Shown here one piece after another: positions 46,796 to 60,350 of a DNA stretch of 64,000 bases. The position numbers were made by a program, and so were the translations under genes. The DNA lies in NCBI GenBank assembly GCA_032622095.1, contig CP136062.1, positions 129,907,282 through 129,971,281 on the forward strand. The letters run 5' to 3'. How positions within the stretch are numbered: the stretch's first letter is position 1; each line of letters begins with the position of its first letter. The notes beneath the pieces are model-generated. The model worked only from the letters and a program-made list of their open reading frames with translations, searched no databases and had not been told where the DNA came from. This DNA is from Siphonodentalium dalli. Its lineage: Eukaryota > Mollusca > Scaphopoda > Gadilida > Siphonodentaliidae.

Positions 46796-48364
46796 GGGCG
46801 CGTACACATGGCCAGCAAGAAAATATCAGGTATGCCCCATGTGACTTACTTGACCAATGAAATAAATAATACCGGAAAATATCAGACGAAGGCAGCGCGC
46901 TGATATTTTATCGACAATTGGTGATATGTGTTCACCTTGATAGGTGGCCATCGGTATCCGTTAACTAATCTCGCGGGGATATGATCGTAACAATTCAAAC
47001 GCTCGAGTTATGATCCATCAATGGTATCGTCTGTTTCAACATACTACGTATTCCATGTTATATTGGTTGTCAGAACCGCCGATGTATTAGATATATACAT
47101 GTATAGACGTGTGTGCAGAGACGTGGCAACAGGGTGGGGGTGTTGGGGGTGTCTCACCCCCAACTTTGGTCAAAATTGTCAACAGTTGGAAATTTCATAC
47201 CTGCCAAAACATTAGTTGGAAATTTCACACCAACAATCAATCAGTTTATTTCTCATAAACCTATACATACATAGGTATGGAGATAGTTTGAAAATGTTCT
47301 TGTAGTTTGATTTTCAAAAAATTTCTTGGGGGAATTAATTGTTTTTGGACCAATATTTGCATATTTTCCTATTTTTGGTAAAAAAAAAATATGGTCTGAA
47401 ATGGTTATCAGTTGGAAACTTTCCAACCTCAGGGGGGTGACAGGTTTGAAATTTCCAACACTTGGAAAGCTTGTGTCCTGGTCCCTCCCCCGTGGCCAGT
47501 CAAAAGTAAAACACTGCTAGTTAATTTAATAAAACAATATTGTCATACATTTGGTCAACATTGTCATTGGAATTGTGATCAGTTGTAAATTTTCCAACTT
47601 AAGTGGGGTGTCAGGTTTGAAATTTCCAACTCTAGGAATGCTTGAGGATAGTCTAGATGATAGGATTTTGCTATTTTCTTGTTAAGATTACAAACTTTTC
47701 GCACACCGGGCCGAACCATGGTCTAATATTAGGCATGAGAGCACCGATGTGCAAGGGGGTGCAAATGGAATTATGGAAAACTTGTGTTTGGTCTGATTCT
47801 GATTCAAGGGGGGGGGGGTGCAGTTGGAATTTCCCAAGGTGGATACCCCCAACGGAAACCCTATAGCCACGTTCCTGCGTGTATGGGGATGCTTTATATT
47901 TGGCACCTCACATGCCTTGATTTAGTTGTTTTACTTTAATTTGGACTGTATGTACGTTTCGAATAAGAAATTGTTGGCGACTCCTCGCTCTTCTCGCATG
48001 TGGGATGTGGCCCAGGGCCGAACCCACCAACGTCTGTTTAGATGTCCTTTCGTGTGTTCATGAAGAACACACATCCCTACTCCAACGACGAGGGCGCGTT
48101 CCTTTCTCGTTAAAATAGGTGGCATTTAACATTTTCCATAACACTTTATAACTCTATGAATATTCGATATGGACTATAGGTTGTTTGTCCGCAGTAATTC
48201 ACTTCAACAAACACGACTAACGCTAGTCACATTGAGCTCAATCAACGCCATGTAACCAGTCGCTTTCTCACGGGCGTAATCTTTGCAGCAAGAAAATATC
48301 AGAGTACAATTGTACCTGATATTTTCTTGCAGATATTTTCTTGCAGCTTCATGTGTACGCGCCC
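46796..48364. mobile_element. PIF/Harbinger-like element 2, abutting element 1
   Basis: Ends GGGCGCGTACACATG at both termini in inverted orientation, followed inward by gcaagaaaatatc motifs. Flanked by TAA at 46793-46795 and 48365-48367; the left TAA is also the right duplication of element 1. It carries a nested hAT-like element (47116-47877). No transposase ORF seen. Confidence 0.8.
47116..47877. mobile_element. hAT-like element nested in Harbinger-like element 2
   Basis: Ends CAGAGACGTGGCAACAGGGT and, from the right, CAGGAACGTGGCTATAGGGT. Flanks CGTGTGTG (47108-47115) and CGTGTATG (47878-47885) agree at 7 of 8. Inside, phrases such as ttggaaatttcc recur many times. Confidence 0.72.
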
Positions 48365-48367
48365 TAA

Positions 48368-51224
48368 GTGTGCCAAGCATCATGCAGCACTTTTAATTTT
48401 TGACAACATATATTAATGGGGCTCATAAGGGATGTATAAAGACCAACGTAATTAAGAAGCGGTGCACTGGGATGCATGGTATAATGGGCTGGGGCCTTTT
48501 GCAGTGGAAGTTAAAGTACTATTGTATACTTCATAATGCTCATTCCTGAATTATAGAATTTTTACATTATTTACCAATTCAAGGATAAACATCAGTACAC
48601 CTCGAACATTCGAACACAACATGCAGGTTTCACTACATGTACTATGTGATATTGTTTTCACGACACATATAAAGAATAATACAGCGTTTATGTCGCTTTG
48701 TTGTTGTCATAAAGCATCGTTAAAGACAGTAACACACTGACAATTTTTCCGGCCAAATGATCTGGTAATTCGACGCATATGTAGTTATTATGACAATGTT
48801 ATAGTGATAAAGTATTGAAATACAAAGTGTTTGTATTCTATTGATGCATGCACATGTATATCTTCTGTGAGTATGGGTCATGAGGTGTCGATAGTAATCG
48901 AAAGTCTATGTTTGTCATATGTTTGAAAGAAAACTTCCAGCATATTCCAGCTGTACATGTGCAGTCACGCGTGGAATGACATATACATATACATATGCAG
49001 TCACTGGTAGAATGACATATACATATGACATATACATATGTAGTCACGCGTGGAATGACATATATACATATACATATGCACGAATTGCAGCCCACATGTG
49101 CACATAACGCGTATACACGTGTTACGAGTACTTTTGTAAGCTTTCTGTCGTTCGTATTATTGCACACCATGCACATCACTGAAGGATGGTAAGCTGGGAA
49201 TAGTTCTATTACCAGGCAGATTTATCTGCGTGGGAACGTAGCCTACGTTCTGTTATGGAGGTATACAATGAGTGTGAACGCAGCCTATACTAGTTATGTT
49301 ATGGAGGAATACAATGGTATCTCATATCTCGTCTAAAAAAAAAAGTTTTTAATGCACTTACAAGTGCTTCCGTAACATTGTGGCAGTTATCTTACAAATG
49401 GACCAACCTCCCCTCCCCCTAAAAATAACATGCATGTTCTTATTAATTATCCGTACTGTCTTCCAGAGCGCTACAAAAAATAATTAGTACCTGACTGTCT
49501 ACTATTATATTATACCTCCGAACATACACCTGTTAATAGATTATATATTAGCACTCGCAAAGGCAATACAAATTATATATCTCAAAACTGATTACCATGT
49601 AAATACGTTTATACCGTTATCTCGATTACAAGTGTGCTATTATATTGCATCGGTAGAGGGGCCTCATAAGTTGTCAAAACTTGTGCCTCAATCCCTGTTG
49701 TATATTATGCAAATAAAATATGTTTCAAGTCATTGTGGATGACACTCCAGAGTTGAAAATAAGAAAATACATTTTAGAATGACGAGGGAATATATACGTG
49801 TGTGCAAAAAGACATCAATGGGACAGTTTGATGTTTCACGGGATGCACGAAAGCAATTAAATTCGGGAAATACACAGCTGTTACAATAAAGTAACTGCGA
49901 CCACGAGTTTAGAGGCAACACGAGCAATGTTTGCTAATACGAATCGATTATCGTTCTAATACCATCTTCTCAAAGAGATGCCAATATGGCAAAATTTTCT
50001 GAACAAACTACTGGTAAATTTGTCTGAGATTAGTCAATTTACTTTATCTGGAGGATCGCGCTGATAGCGGCATAGGCGATTGTTCACAATTTATTTAAAT
50101 CAGAATGGAAGCACGTTTGAACGATCACTTATTAACTCGTCCCACTGAAGATTCTTCTGCTACGTCATCCTTTGAGCATAAACCTTTCGGGTTATGACCT
50201 CAATTTTGTAAGCTCCATAACTCGAGATCATTCTTGTTTGTGATTGGTGTAAATGAACCTGAAGGTGTAATAAAATAGACTAGAGTGCGTTTGTTTGACT
50301 GTCATATCTGATGCATCTGCGCGCGTTCGTTAGGAGTTTCTTCGAGGATGATAATGCATTAGTATTATGGAACGATTACAGAGGACTATTATGATGGAGT
50401 TGTGAGGAAATAAATCATTCAAAGCCCTAATCTACGTTTTTGCACCCATAAAGTCAGGGGGCGATAAATTGGGGGCTTGAGTTGCGCGAGGTGTCTCGCT
50501 CCATCTTAGCAATTTGTTTCCCAATTACACGGGCTCACAAGCGGGGTACGGAGACTTCTTTGCGCGGAAGACAGTGATGTCTCTGAAAGGTTTTAGTACA
50601 CAAAGAAACCACTAAGCGATAACTTATATGAGAGAATCTGCGTGGAAATCAACGGCTGCCAAATCGGTTATCTCTACGCGGTGTATATATATATATACAC
50701 ACATCACATTCTTGGTTTATATTATAAGTAAAATGTCACTGATTAGACATGCATGTAGAGTTGGGATGTTTGATGTGGTTTTACATCAATGTTACGACGT
50801 TACGATTATTGTTTGTGGACGAAAGACCACAAAGGACCACCATGCATGTTGGGTGAGTTTCGCTTCACTCCACGGAACGTATATACAAGCCACCTAGTCC
50901 CGTATATGCAACCGACGCTGACGATACATACATGCACACCATCCTCAGACGCCGCGATATTAAAATGTTGTCAAAATAGTTGTCGTCTACTCCAATTCGA
51001 AAGTACTTTCTTCCGATAGCAGCAAGTAAAACAATTCGTCTAAGTTATATATATCCCACCGTAAAGATATGTGTTGGTCATTGCACACACGTCCATCTTA
51101 GAATTAAACCTGATATAAAAACATGTGCATTTCTGTATAAAACAAAGCATAACTCATATTACGTGACATTACACGAAACTGCTGTGCATTTCTGTATACA
51201 GTAATTTCCGCGATGCACATTGTG
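48368..51224. other. Intergenic sequence with one minisatellite
   Basis: Apart from the 48958-49085 minisatellite and a short duplicated phrase around gttatggagg at 49250-49310, I see no gene, RNA or delimited element. Confidence 0.45.
48958..49085. repeat. Minisatellite, ~50-bp units
   Basis: Three units of gcagtcacgcgtggaatgac followed by variable catata runs. Frames through it stay open because of the repeat and are not real genes. Confidence 0.75.
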
Positions 51225-51232
51225 TGTACAAT

Positions 51233-51710
51233 CAGGGTTCGCGCTGCCACTTGCCAAATTTGCCAATGGCAAAAAATCATTCACATTTGGCAAAAAATAT
51301 TTTCATTTGGCAAGTCACTTTTTAATTCCTCAAAAATGTTGGTCAATTTCATTTCAGGAAACTCTTACAATATAATTATATTAGTGGTGTTTTATAAGGT
51401 CTAGGAAAAGTTAAAACTGTCAAACTGATAGCATTAGTATTGAAGGGTGGGGGATTACCCGTATTTAGTGTGGTGGTGATGGTGGTGTTACATATAGCTA
51501 ATCCTCTTGGAATGTGCCCTTCTGATGAAGCATTTAATTGTTCGGTGATTGGTTTATTGTTGTTTGATAAACCACAAAATAAGACTAAATGTTGCGGGAA
51601 ATTATATTATTAGGGATAGCATTTGGCAAATTCTAAGAGTATTTGGCAAAAAATATTTTCATTTGGCAAATAATTTGGCAAAGGTAAATTTTGGTCCAGC
51701 GCGGACCCTG
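51233..51710. mobile_element. Short hAT-type MITE
   Basis: Ends CAGGGTTCGCGCTG and, from the right, CAGGGTCCGCGCTG. Flanks TGTACAAT (51225-51232) and TGTACAAC (51711-51718) agree at 7 of 8. Subterminal tttggcaaa motifs repeat on both sides. 478 bp, non-coding. Confidence 0.85.
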
Positions 51711-51718
51711 TGTACAAC

Positions 51719-54700
51719 GTTACGACAACTATACCCCATCAGCTCAACTGACAACCTTGTCGCTATTCACGAATCATTGTACCTTCCTTTGTTTGCTCGG
51801 ATCACAAATTCGAACATATCGAAAATAATTTTCGGCGATAATAGTTTGAAAATTGACCATGCAAATTTTTCCGCCAATGTGGCAAAGGGCACTACGTTTT
51901 GATACATTCTCAGTTTTGGACCAGGAACCATTCTATTCAACAAGGCATTGAATGAACAATAAAATGACAGAAGAGGAGTCCTAACAGACGACAGTTCAGA
52001 TAACAAACTTTGTTCACAAAGCATTTATATATTTACTGTGAGAAGAAATTTTATTATTAAATGTACTTTTTCTGCCGCGACGTAGGAACTTAGTAAGTAG
52101 TTTACGAATTTCGCGCATTAGACTGATCATTGTCCAATTTGAACCCGAAGCCCGATTCGTAGTAACCGGACCCTTTCTGCGCCAGTTCGTGTATACGTAC
52201 CATAAGGTCGACATTCAAAGCGATGGTGGAGATGGGGCAAGATGAGATTGATTCCATCACACTTGATGACATTTGCGAGACATTTTTTATTGGCGATTAG
52301 AAATCAAACAAGAAATGATTGTTTATTTTTAATTAAATCGTGAAAGAGAATGAAAGAAATGTGGAATCTCGCTCCCGCGGCCGAGATCTGCAAATAATAT
52401 GAAGTGAGATGAATTGATAGTGAATTGAACGATGTCGCCTGATGTTGTTGCTTTAACCGATTACTACCTAATTAGTTCTCATATAAGAATGTTTAGTGAT
52501 CTCCGAGAGCATACAAATGCCAGTGTTGGTTGTCACTGTCTGTCCAAGCACTTCAGTTGAATCTCGGGCCTTTAGGGTGGGCTGCATGCTCACGAACATG
52601 CATTATATATATATATATAAGTGGCGTTGCAATATGCGGGTGTCTGGTAAATCAACACGATCTCTAAATCAAATATCAATATAATGTTGCGATTGTTAGA
52701 GGCCCACATACTGTTCAACATATCCTCGCGCACATGTGATCATAATCGACCTATATTATTCACATCGGTTCATTTTGGATCACTTATATCCGTGATTCCG
52801 TTTTATGGCGCGGGCCAGTGGAAACACAGTTTAATTTTTAAAGAGCGTACATCTGGTAAGTCGTGGGTTGTTTTATTCGTGTTTTTGTCCGCCCACAGTG
52901 AACGTATACGAAGTCATTATCAGCGTTCGCCCTGGCCCGAAATTCTTTGTGGCCATTTTTTTAGCCACTTGTGCAATTTTGTTAGCCACTTTTGAAAAAG
53001 TTTAGCCACATACTGTGGGATAAATTAGCACAAGATGTAATACGATATAAACATTTATTTACTCGAAGTTATTAGCACTTATATGTAATAACAATATACA
53101 ACATCAACATTCAAATATGCCGCAGACAGTATATTTCGTTGCTTCGTTTTAATAAGATTCTGGGTAGAAAACGCTTGTTCGCAATCTACAGTTGACGCTG
53201 GTACACAATACTCATTATGAGTCGATAATGGCACTAAAACACTCTCATTTTCAGTTCGTTATGGACTCAAACTGAGGCGATTCTACGCCGATTATGGACC
53301 TAAAACAAATCATATATTATAAGCCCACAACGTGCTGATTTTCGAGAGAACAGACTGTAATGTTTGAGTCACCGATCAGTTCTTTTTCGAGCCATCGATA
53401 TTACGTTTTAATCATGCAGTAGGCGAAAGTTGGATATATAGACCTCTAAGATACACCACTTGTATACTGAATGATAGAAAATAGCCCACTTAGCTTTGAA
53501 CATATCACTTATTCAAAGACCCGTGGCAACTTGAAGCTGAAATTATGCTGTTACGTTCTGATCCGGTGCCGGAGATCAATATCCATGTAGGTCGACAATG
53601 GGTACGTTCACGTGTTGGCATATTTGCCTGGCATTTTGTTTGAAATGGTCGACACCGTGCTTACCCATGCAGCCTCATCGTGGTACTATTAGTCAGGAGG
53701 CAACCATCCAAACATTTGTTTTTTGCTAAACAGTTTTAGTATACTATACCATCCTTTTTGGCACTCTACTATGTCCCCTTTAGATGTAAAATTCAAATAA
53801 ATCGACCCATGTCCTGGTGTTTGTTCATGTAATATCATATCGTTTTTAATTAAACATTTTGGATAATAATATTTCAAGTCAAGGATATATATAGTCTTTC
53901 TTGTCTTTCTCGTCATGTTCTTAGCAACCGTTGCTATGAGCATTTTGTTTCCAGAGCAACTAGCCTTAAAATCTAGTTTTGGTCTATTTTAGGGCGCTTG
54001 TGGACACATGAAAAAATACGTTGTCATATTCTAGAACATCAAGCATGAAAATTCATACTTATAAGTGGATGGTAAACTGGACATTATGTTGGGTATGACT
54101 CCAACAATATTGGGTCACTATAGCGAGCTGGTCCTAGTCTTTTATTTATATACTTTGCATGCGTAACAAACAATGATATGGTTCATAATGAACCGGTCGG
54201 TGTTAAATCAGAATCAGATATATATTACTTTGGCCGGCTGGCAAATAACCTTTGGAAACATTTGTTTTCTGAATGGTTTGATATTGAAGGGCCAAACGCA
54301 CCAAGGCCAAAAGTGAATGAGGAACTTCACTCTTTCAAAACCATCCGACAAGGGGAAGAAGCATATTCTATGCGAGCAACATCTAACAGAACAAGGCCGT
54401 ATATGTAGAGAGTTTAATGCGTACCGTATATGCATATATGAGATTATCATGTTTTCGAAAAGCTCGCATAATTGGTCGTATTCTAAGCCCAGCATATATA
54501 TGGACGAGAACTATATAAATTTATCGAATTTCGGTACAATCTTGTACTATGCATTATCTTCTGGAGTTATCGTATTCCATATCTGCATGCATGCATCCAC
54601 CAATTACTGATGGGGGCGCATTAGAAACAATTCGTTATATAAGTCCTTTGACCAGTGAAGTGTTGTGATGGTTTTGTTGAGGGGACCAATGTTTACCCTA

Positions 54701-57700
54701 TAGTTTTCGCGTCTGTTTATTTTTCTCATCACTGTTTATTCGCACACATGTCTGTATACACGTGCATGCCTGTGATACGACTGTTTGTCTTCTTTTAAGA
54801 TTTGTTAATACATTTTGTGACTAAATGTTTATACCTTTCATGCTATGTGTATATTTCTTGATTTATGAATCTGTGTTATGGTTATATCAAACTCCTCAAA
54901 TATATAATAGATGGGAGGACAATAAATAAAAAAATATTTGTCCAGAATGGCCTGTTATCGAACTATGTGGATATCGCTTCAATTTTCCCTTAATCCGAGT
55001 AATATCATTTTACGATATCATCAAGCTGAGTAATATCTAATGTATTGAATATATTGAAGCGACCCATGCCTGCACCCAGTACTTCTCGGGGTCGCATCAG
55101 AATGTAGTGTTGCTCGGGTTTGTTAAGGGGACCCATGTTTACCCTAGTTTTCGCGGTCTGGGCGGAGTAAGTGTCAGATACGTGCTACTTCTTTTCAGAA
55201 GGAACAGAACACAAACAAATCTAATGGCAATAACGATATACAATGTCGCCAAGAAATGATGAGATCAAAGAATTAATTTGTTGGCTAAGGGTCTTGAATT
55301 GAGAAAAAGCCTAGTATCTCTTTCTTTCCAAACATTATGTTACGTGCGCGTGAATAGATGGTAGACTTTTACATACCCGTACACGGTGCAATACCCAATT
55401 AAGTTCTTAATGTATTTGTTTAGTAATGGTCCCATTATGTCAAGTTTTCCGTCAAAATACATAAGCAAATAAGTTGGGCTGGCGCGCTCTTCTTTGCTTT
55501 TTAGATTGAGTAAAATTTGCTAACCGACACTCGTTATTTTGTGTCAACTCCGTAAATTGCAATAACCTGTATAGAATGTTTTTCAATAGCGAGGTGTCGG
55601 ATTTTTATTATTTATGAATCACGATGCCCACATATAGACATACACTGTTGTATGTCATAAGTGTTCATGGGAATATTGAACACGAATATAGAATCTTCCG
55701 ATGACCAATAGCCACAAGTACGTGTAACTTGTATCGTGTGGTATTGTGCATGGTATTGTTATGGAAAGGCTATTGGTGGGAAGTTTCACGTCGCAGAACC
55801 TACACGTTTTTTTTATATCAGTCCAACGTGTAACAAAAGTATAAACCATACTGCGGTCATTGGTTAATGGGCTTCAATCAAAATATGATCTTGCCGCGCA
55901 TGCAAATCCGATTATCCCGCTGCCTTAAGAAATTGATAGTGTTGGTAGCTTATTCGATAATTACAGAATTGGATTATTTATCTTTACTACACCCACAGTA
56001 CACAAGACTTCCAAATGAAATAACAGTGTATACGTTAAAGAATATATGGAAGAAGAATGCGGTATTTGGGTATATCTTACATCCAAATCGCACTAAACGG
56101 ACTTCAAAATCGACTGGCGGACCCACAAGTCTGAAACCTGATTATTATGAAATTGATGGAGAGTAGGCTACAGTTGTGATATAGCCGGTGGTAATTGGAC
56201 ATATACTGTATTAAAAGTATAAAATTGAAAGTTATATACTAGGACAAACAATTATTAAATGCTATTTATTACACGCGCTATAGTTACTGAAATTGCTTTG
56301 CAAAAGAACGCTCGTTATTTTGAAGTTGATAAGGGGGACGTACTGATTATACGCTCTTTTATTTTATAAGAACATGTACACGCAGATTGTGATTGACCAT
56401 TACACGACGATTGCTTGTTATAATAAAAGCACCAGATGACCATGCCATGGATGGCTGGATGCACGTGCGAAACATTTACACTTTGAAACCGCTTACAGTG
56501 TCAGCATGTTGTTTCGTGTCACCTGGTTCAAACACAGGTGTACTAAGTCACTTAGTAATGAGACCATATATGAACACCGAAAGTATTCTTTGAGTTGGAA
56601 TCAGGGGATAAAATAATACGAAAACACGCGCGCATTGTGTTTAAATTAAACGCCGTTTCCTATTCGAGCGTTCACTTAACTATATAACGAGCGTGTGGAA
56701 TGGTTGCCATCTGTGCGAGAAATACGGTTATAATTCGAATCATAATTTCTGATATAATGTTGTACATTCCTGAATTACAACGTATCATACGGATTCCTTT
56801 ATACATTGTATAGGCATACATATGAGAAACATACAGGCGCGCATGCACCCGCTTCCATACGTGAGTTATAGACTGTATACATGTATATATTAATTTGGGT
56901 ATGGGCTAAGCTGTCTCTTGATAGCCGGCAATGCCAGACGAACATTGTTTGTTTGTCTTTGTTTTATTGGGGTTTCATGTAGTTTTAGCAGCTTGGCCAT
57001 ATATCGACATATATATAATGTCAGTTTATGGTTGGAGTAGGGAGCTAATTCCACTGGAAAATCACTCTATATATACTACACATGGGGACAACCGACCTAC
57101 TGAAAGCAACTGACAAACTTGCCCAGATATAGGAATCAGATCTCCATAAAGTTATCGGAATTCAAACGAACTTTGTTTGAACATATTTTATTTGAACCCA
57201 CTTTACATTTTATACTTTGACAATTGGAATCTGAAAATACGGTATGAGTTAATGTTGGTCTAATGCGTCATGAACCTTCCCGCCTGAGCATGCGGGGAGT
57301 GTAACTGATTCTCCGTTTTTGGAAAGTATAGTGCCCGAATGGTGCATTTTTTTTAGGGTATAGGATATAGGCCAACATTCGTTGTAAATGAAAACGTATC
57401 TAAATGCGCATACCGTCCATACAAAGCAATTAAGGTAGCAATTAACTACCAGTAACAAAGGATTGAATACGAAAGAACACGATTGGCATAAAATACAAGA
57501 ACGTGTAAAGGAAATACCACAGCATGAATCGAACGATATAGTAACACTTGATAGAATTGACAAAAAGATGTGAATAAGAAAAGTACTACTAACTCCATTG
57601 GAACAAGAAATAAAATGATTCAGAATGCCATAAACTGTAACAAGGAAAACAAAACAACAATAAGCACGCATAAAATATATTTCAACAGAGAAATGACAAA

Positions 57701-57740
57701 AGCAGAGTTATCAGAGCAATTCAAACTTCGATATATTGAG
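51719..57740. other. Intergenic sequence, 6 kb, no convincing gene
   Basis: Small signals only: a hAT-like end at 52920-52990, a direct repeat pair at 54602-54720 and 55085-55160 sharing ggggac-catgtttaccc, and an ataatagatgggagg phrase at 54903 like the end of the 0.9 kb tandem units. Several frames of 65-140 codons occur on both strands; none shows a recognisable domain or splice context. Confidence 0.4.
52920..52995. mobile_element. Possible solo hAT terminus
   Basis: cagcgttcgccctggccc followed by three tttagccac motifs resembles the subterminal build of the element at 51233-51710. No matching opposite end was found. Confidence 0.35.
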
Positions 57741-57888
57741 GATCTACAACGAGTCCCCAGTCTATAGCGGAATTTACAAAACGTGTCCAGTAAATTAGGA
57801 ATGGACCGAACCTTTGGTGAGGTCCAGACCTAATTTACTGGACGAGTTTTGTAAATTCCGCTATAAACTGGGGACGAGTTGTAGATTC
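57741..57888. mobile_element. Foldback MITE, family 1 (copy 2)
   Basis: Arms of about 66 bp (gatctacaacgag...ccagtaaattagg and inverse) pair with few mismatches around a loop reading gaacctttggtgag. It is followed by ttattacatgatcc, as in the copy at 35264-35409. Confidence 0.8.
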
Positions 57889-58289
57889 TATTTATTACAT
57901 GATCCAAAACCTCGACAAAGCATACTTAAATCAACAAATGGGACGCGAAACTAACATCGGCTTTTATAAGGCATGCGATGACGTTTCACGTAACTATGCG
58001 TTATTTGCCCGCGTAAAGAAATAGTTCCAGATAAATAAAGACTCTTTGGTGTATTTAATGACATAACTTTTCAAACTCATCATTCATTATATTTTGTTGG
58101 AAAAATATAGGAAGCCATAGTATTTTGAGACGTAGCGTACGGAATGTAAACAGACGACAAACTGATGTCAAAGGTCACCTGACACTATTTCCTGCTTTTC
58201 TGCCAATACCTCTGGCTCAACAAGTGCCCTTTTCCGGAAGTTGTGCTCCTTGTCCTTGTTAGCTTCACCGCCCTTGATTTGCACTGAAT

Positions 58290-60350
58290 GATAAGTATTC
58301 TGAACGAATAAAATACAACAATATTCTGACGCTGTTCAAGTGCACACGACTAAAACGCTGACCACGTTCATCAAACGGTCCAAATGAGAATGGTTTCAAA
58401 GCCGTCAAATGGATGAGAGTATTAGACTCATAGTGCTTTGATGCGTCCCTGTGATCTGGGGTATATTCCATATTTTATTATCTTCTGATCAGTTATTACC
58501 CTCATACACGCTGCTCAACAACACTTCACGCACCCATCGTCAAATATAACATCATCTGTCTGGGCAAGTACTGAACTCTGAATTGCTTCATATGCATTGG
58601 AAAACTCCAGACCATAGACAAACTTAATTTGAAAAAGAACATTAAAATTGCCACAATATGTATGCATATTCTACCCCGGGCATACATGGGGCACACATGA
58701 CTGAACATTCATCTATCACCTGCAATGGCATTACACAAGTTATTCCCCGTTTTACCTGCACTGGATGATCCAAAAGAGTTCCGAACACATCAACCATAAA
58801 ATGTTCTGACGCTGTTCTATAGTGCACACAACTAAAACGGTTACAACTTTTATCAAACGGACCAAATAAGAATTGTTTTCAGAACCGTCAAATGGAGAAA
58901 ATTATTAGATTCAAAGAACTTAGAAGCGTATATATATTCCATATTTTATTTAAACTACCAGTGATTACTCTCATACAGAGGCACACGTTTCTCAACAAAA
59001 GTTCCCGCACCCATCGTCAAATAAAAAAAAATCCCATTTGGCAAGTACTGAACTCTGAAACTACAGACCACCGAATAGCATTTGATTTTGAAACAGAATG
59101 TATACAAATGCCACAATGTATGTATATTGTCTTTAGATACAACAAAAAGTGTTAGATCCAAAGCACTTAGTGGCGTCTCTGCATGCGGTCTGGAATATAT
59201 TCCATATTTTATTCCACACCCATTTACGCGAGACACGAAGTTCTTAATAAGTATAGGAAAAGTAAAGAGCACACAAACTGCATTTGAATTAAAAAGAACA
59301 TATAAAATTGCTACAATATGTATGCTGTTCTTAGATACACAACAGTGTGTCATTTATCAACGAATTGAGCACCACAACCATCATTTACAAATGATTGAAT
59401 ATTTATCTACTATTGACAAGGCGTTGCACACGTAAAATTATACCTTCTCGCCCCAAAATTTGCGGCACGTCATTCGTTGTAGATGGCTGTATTTTGCTAA
59501 GGAATGAACGACCAACTTACTCTCAAACTGCACATTATGCCACTGGTTTACTACAGCACATGTCCAGTGAGATACGACTGACATTTGCCAGAAATTCGCC
59601 ATCAATTGTTACCTGCATGCGAAGAGTCGATCCTATTCCGACATGTATAATAACTCCTGGCAATGTCATTGCTATAATAAGGGAGCAAGCAAAAAAATAT
59701 ATTTTCTACGATTCTAAAGTTTATATTATTGAGAAGCGGGCAGTAATATTCATATATGAGGCATTTCCAGAAAATTTTAATTGCAATTGTGCCAGCTGTG
59801 TGAACGTATAGCCAGAGGTAATATATATATATATTATCTCTGGTATAGCCCACTTCTAACATTGTGTTTGTACTGAACTGAACTGATTGTACTGAACTAC
59901 AGTAATGCACTGAATAATCGACTCTTTATCCACAGCAGAATTGTGGGTAATTTTTCAGGATTTAGTCGGAAATATGGCTTGTTGCCATTCATCGGAAAGC
60001 TCTCGGTGAATGGCAACAAGCCATATTCCCGACTAAATCCTGAACAATTACCCATAATTCTGCTGTGGTTAAGGAGTCGATTATATAGGGCATTACTGTA
60101 TACCAAAAGTGTTCTGAACGACTCAGCCATGAACTATTCTGACTCTCTTCTATTGCACACGACTAAAGCGTTTTAAACGTTCATCAAACAGTCCCACTGA
60201 GAATTGTTTTCAGTGCCGTCAAATGGAGGAAAGTATTATAATCAAAGAGCTTAGAGGCGTCTCTGTGATCTGGAATATATTCCATATTTTATTTCACAAT
60301 CAGTGATTACCATCATACGGGGGAACAAGCTTCTCAACAACACTTAAGAC
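58290..60350 (+). repeat. ~0.48 kb tandem repeats, diverged, partly interrupted
   Basis: Units begin near 58322 and 58801 (ttctgacgctgttc), with a partial unit around 59140-59350 and another from about 60137. Shared phrases include ccgtcaaatgga, tatattccatattttatt, cacccatcgtcaaat and ggcaagtactgaactctga. A MITE (59900-60098) lies between. Long frames across it follow the repeat and are unlikely to be coding. Confidence 0.72.
59900..60098. mobile_element. Palindromic TA-flanked MITE, single copy
   Basis: 199 bp, ends CAGTAATGCAC and, from the right, CAGTAATGCCC, flanked by TA (59898-59899, 60099-60100). Same family as the nested pair at 17251-17675, over 42 kb away. Near-perfect hairpin. Confidence 0.88.

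Noticed and set aside
48838-49179. 113-codon Cys/Ile/Tyr-rich minus frame
   Set aside because: Translation of a minisatellite and catata runs.
55867-56166. 99-codon plus-strand frame as a possible exon
   Set aside because: No recognisable motif and no convincing acceptor and donor pair with a neighbouring exon.
57249-57671. 140-codon minus-strand frame with hydrophobic stretches
   Set aside because: No start context, no domain, no splice partner; of the length expected for the best chance frames in 64 kb of AT-rich DNA. Hydrophobicity follows from T-rich codons.
59395-59811. 138-codon plus-strand frame
   Set aside because: Not recognised; overlaps diverged tandem repeats and lies next to a MITE. 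Could be chance; no supporting evidence.
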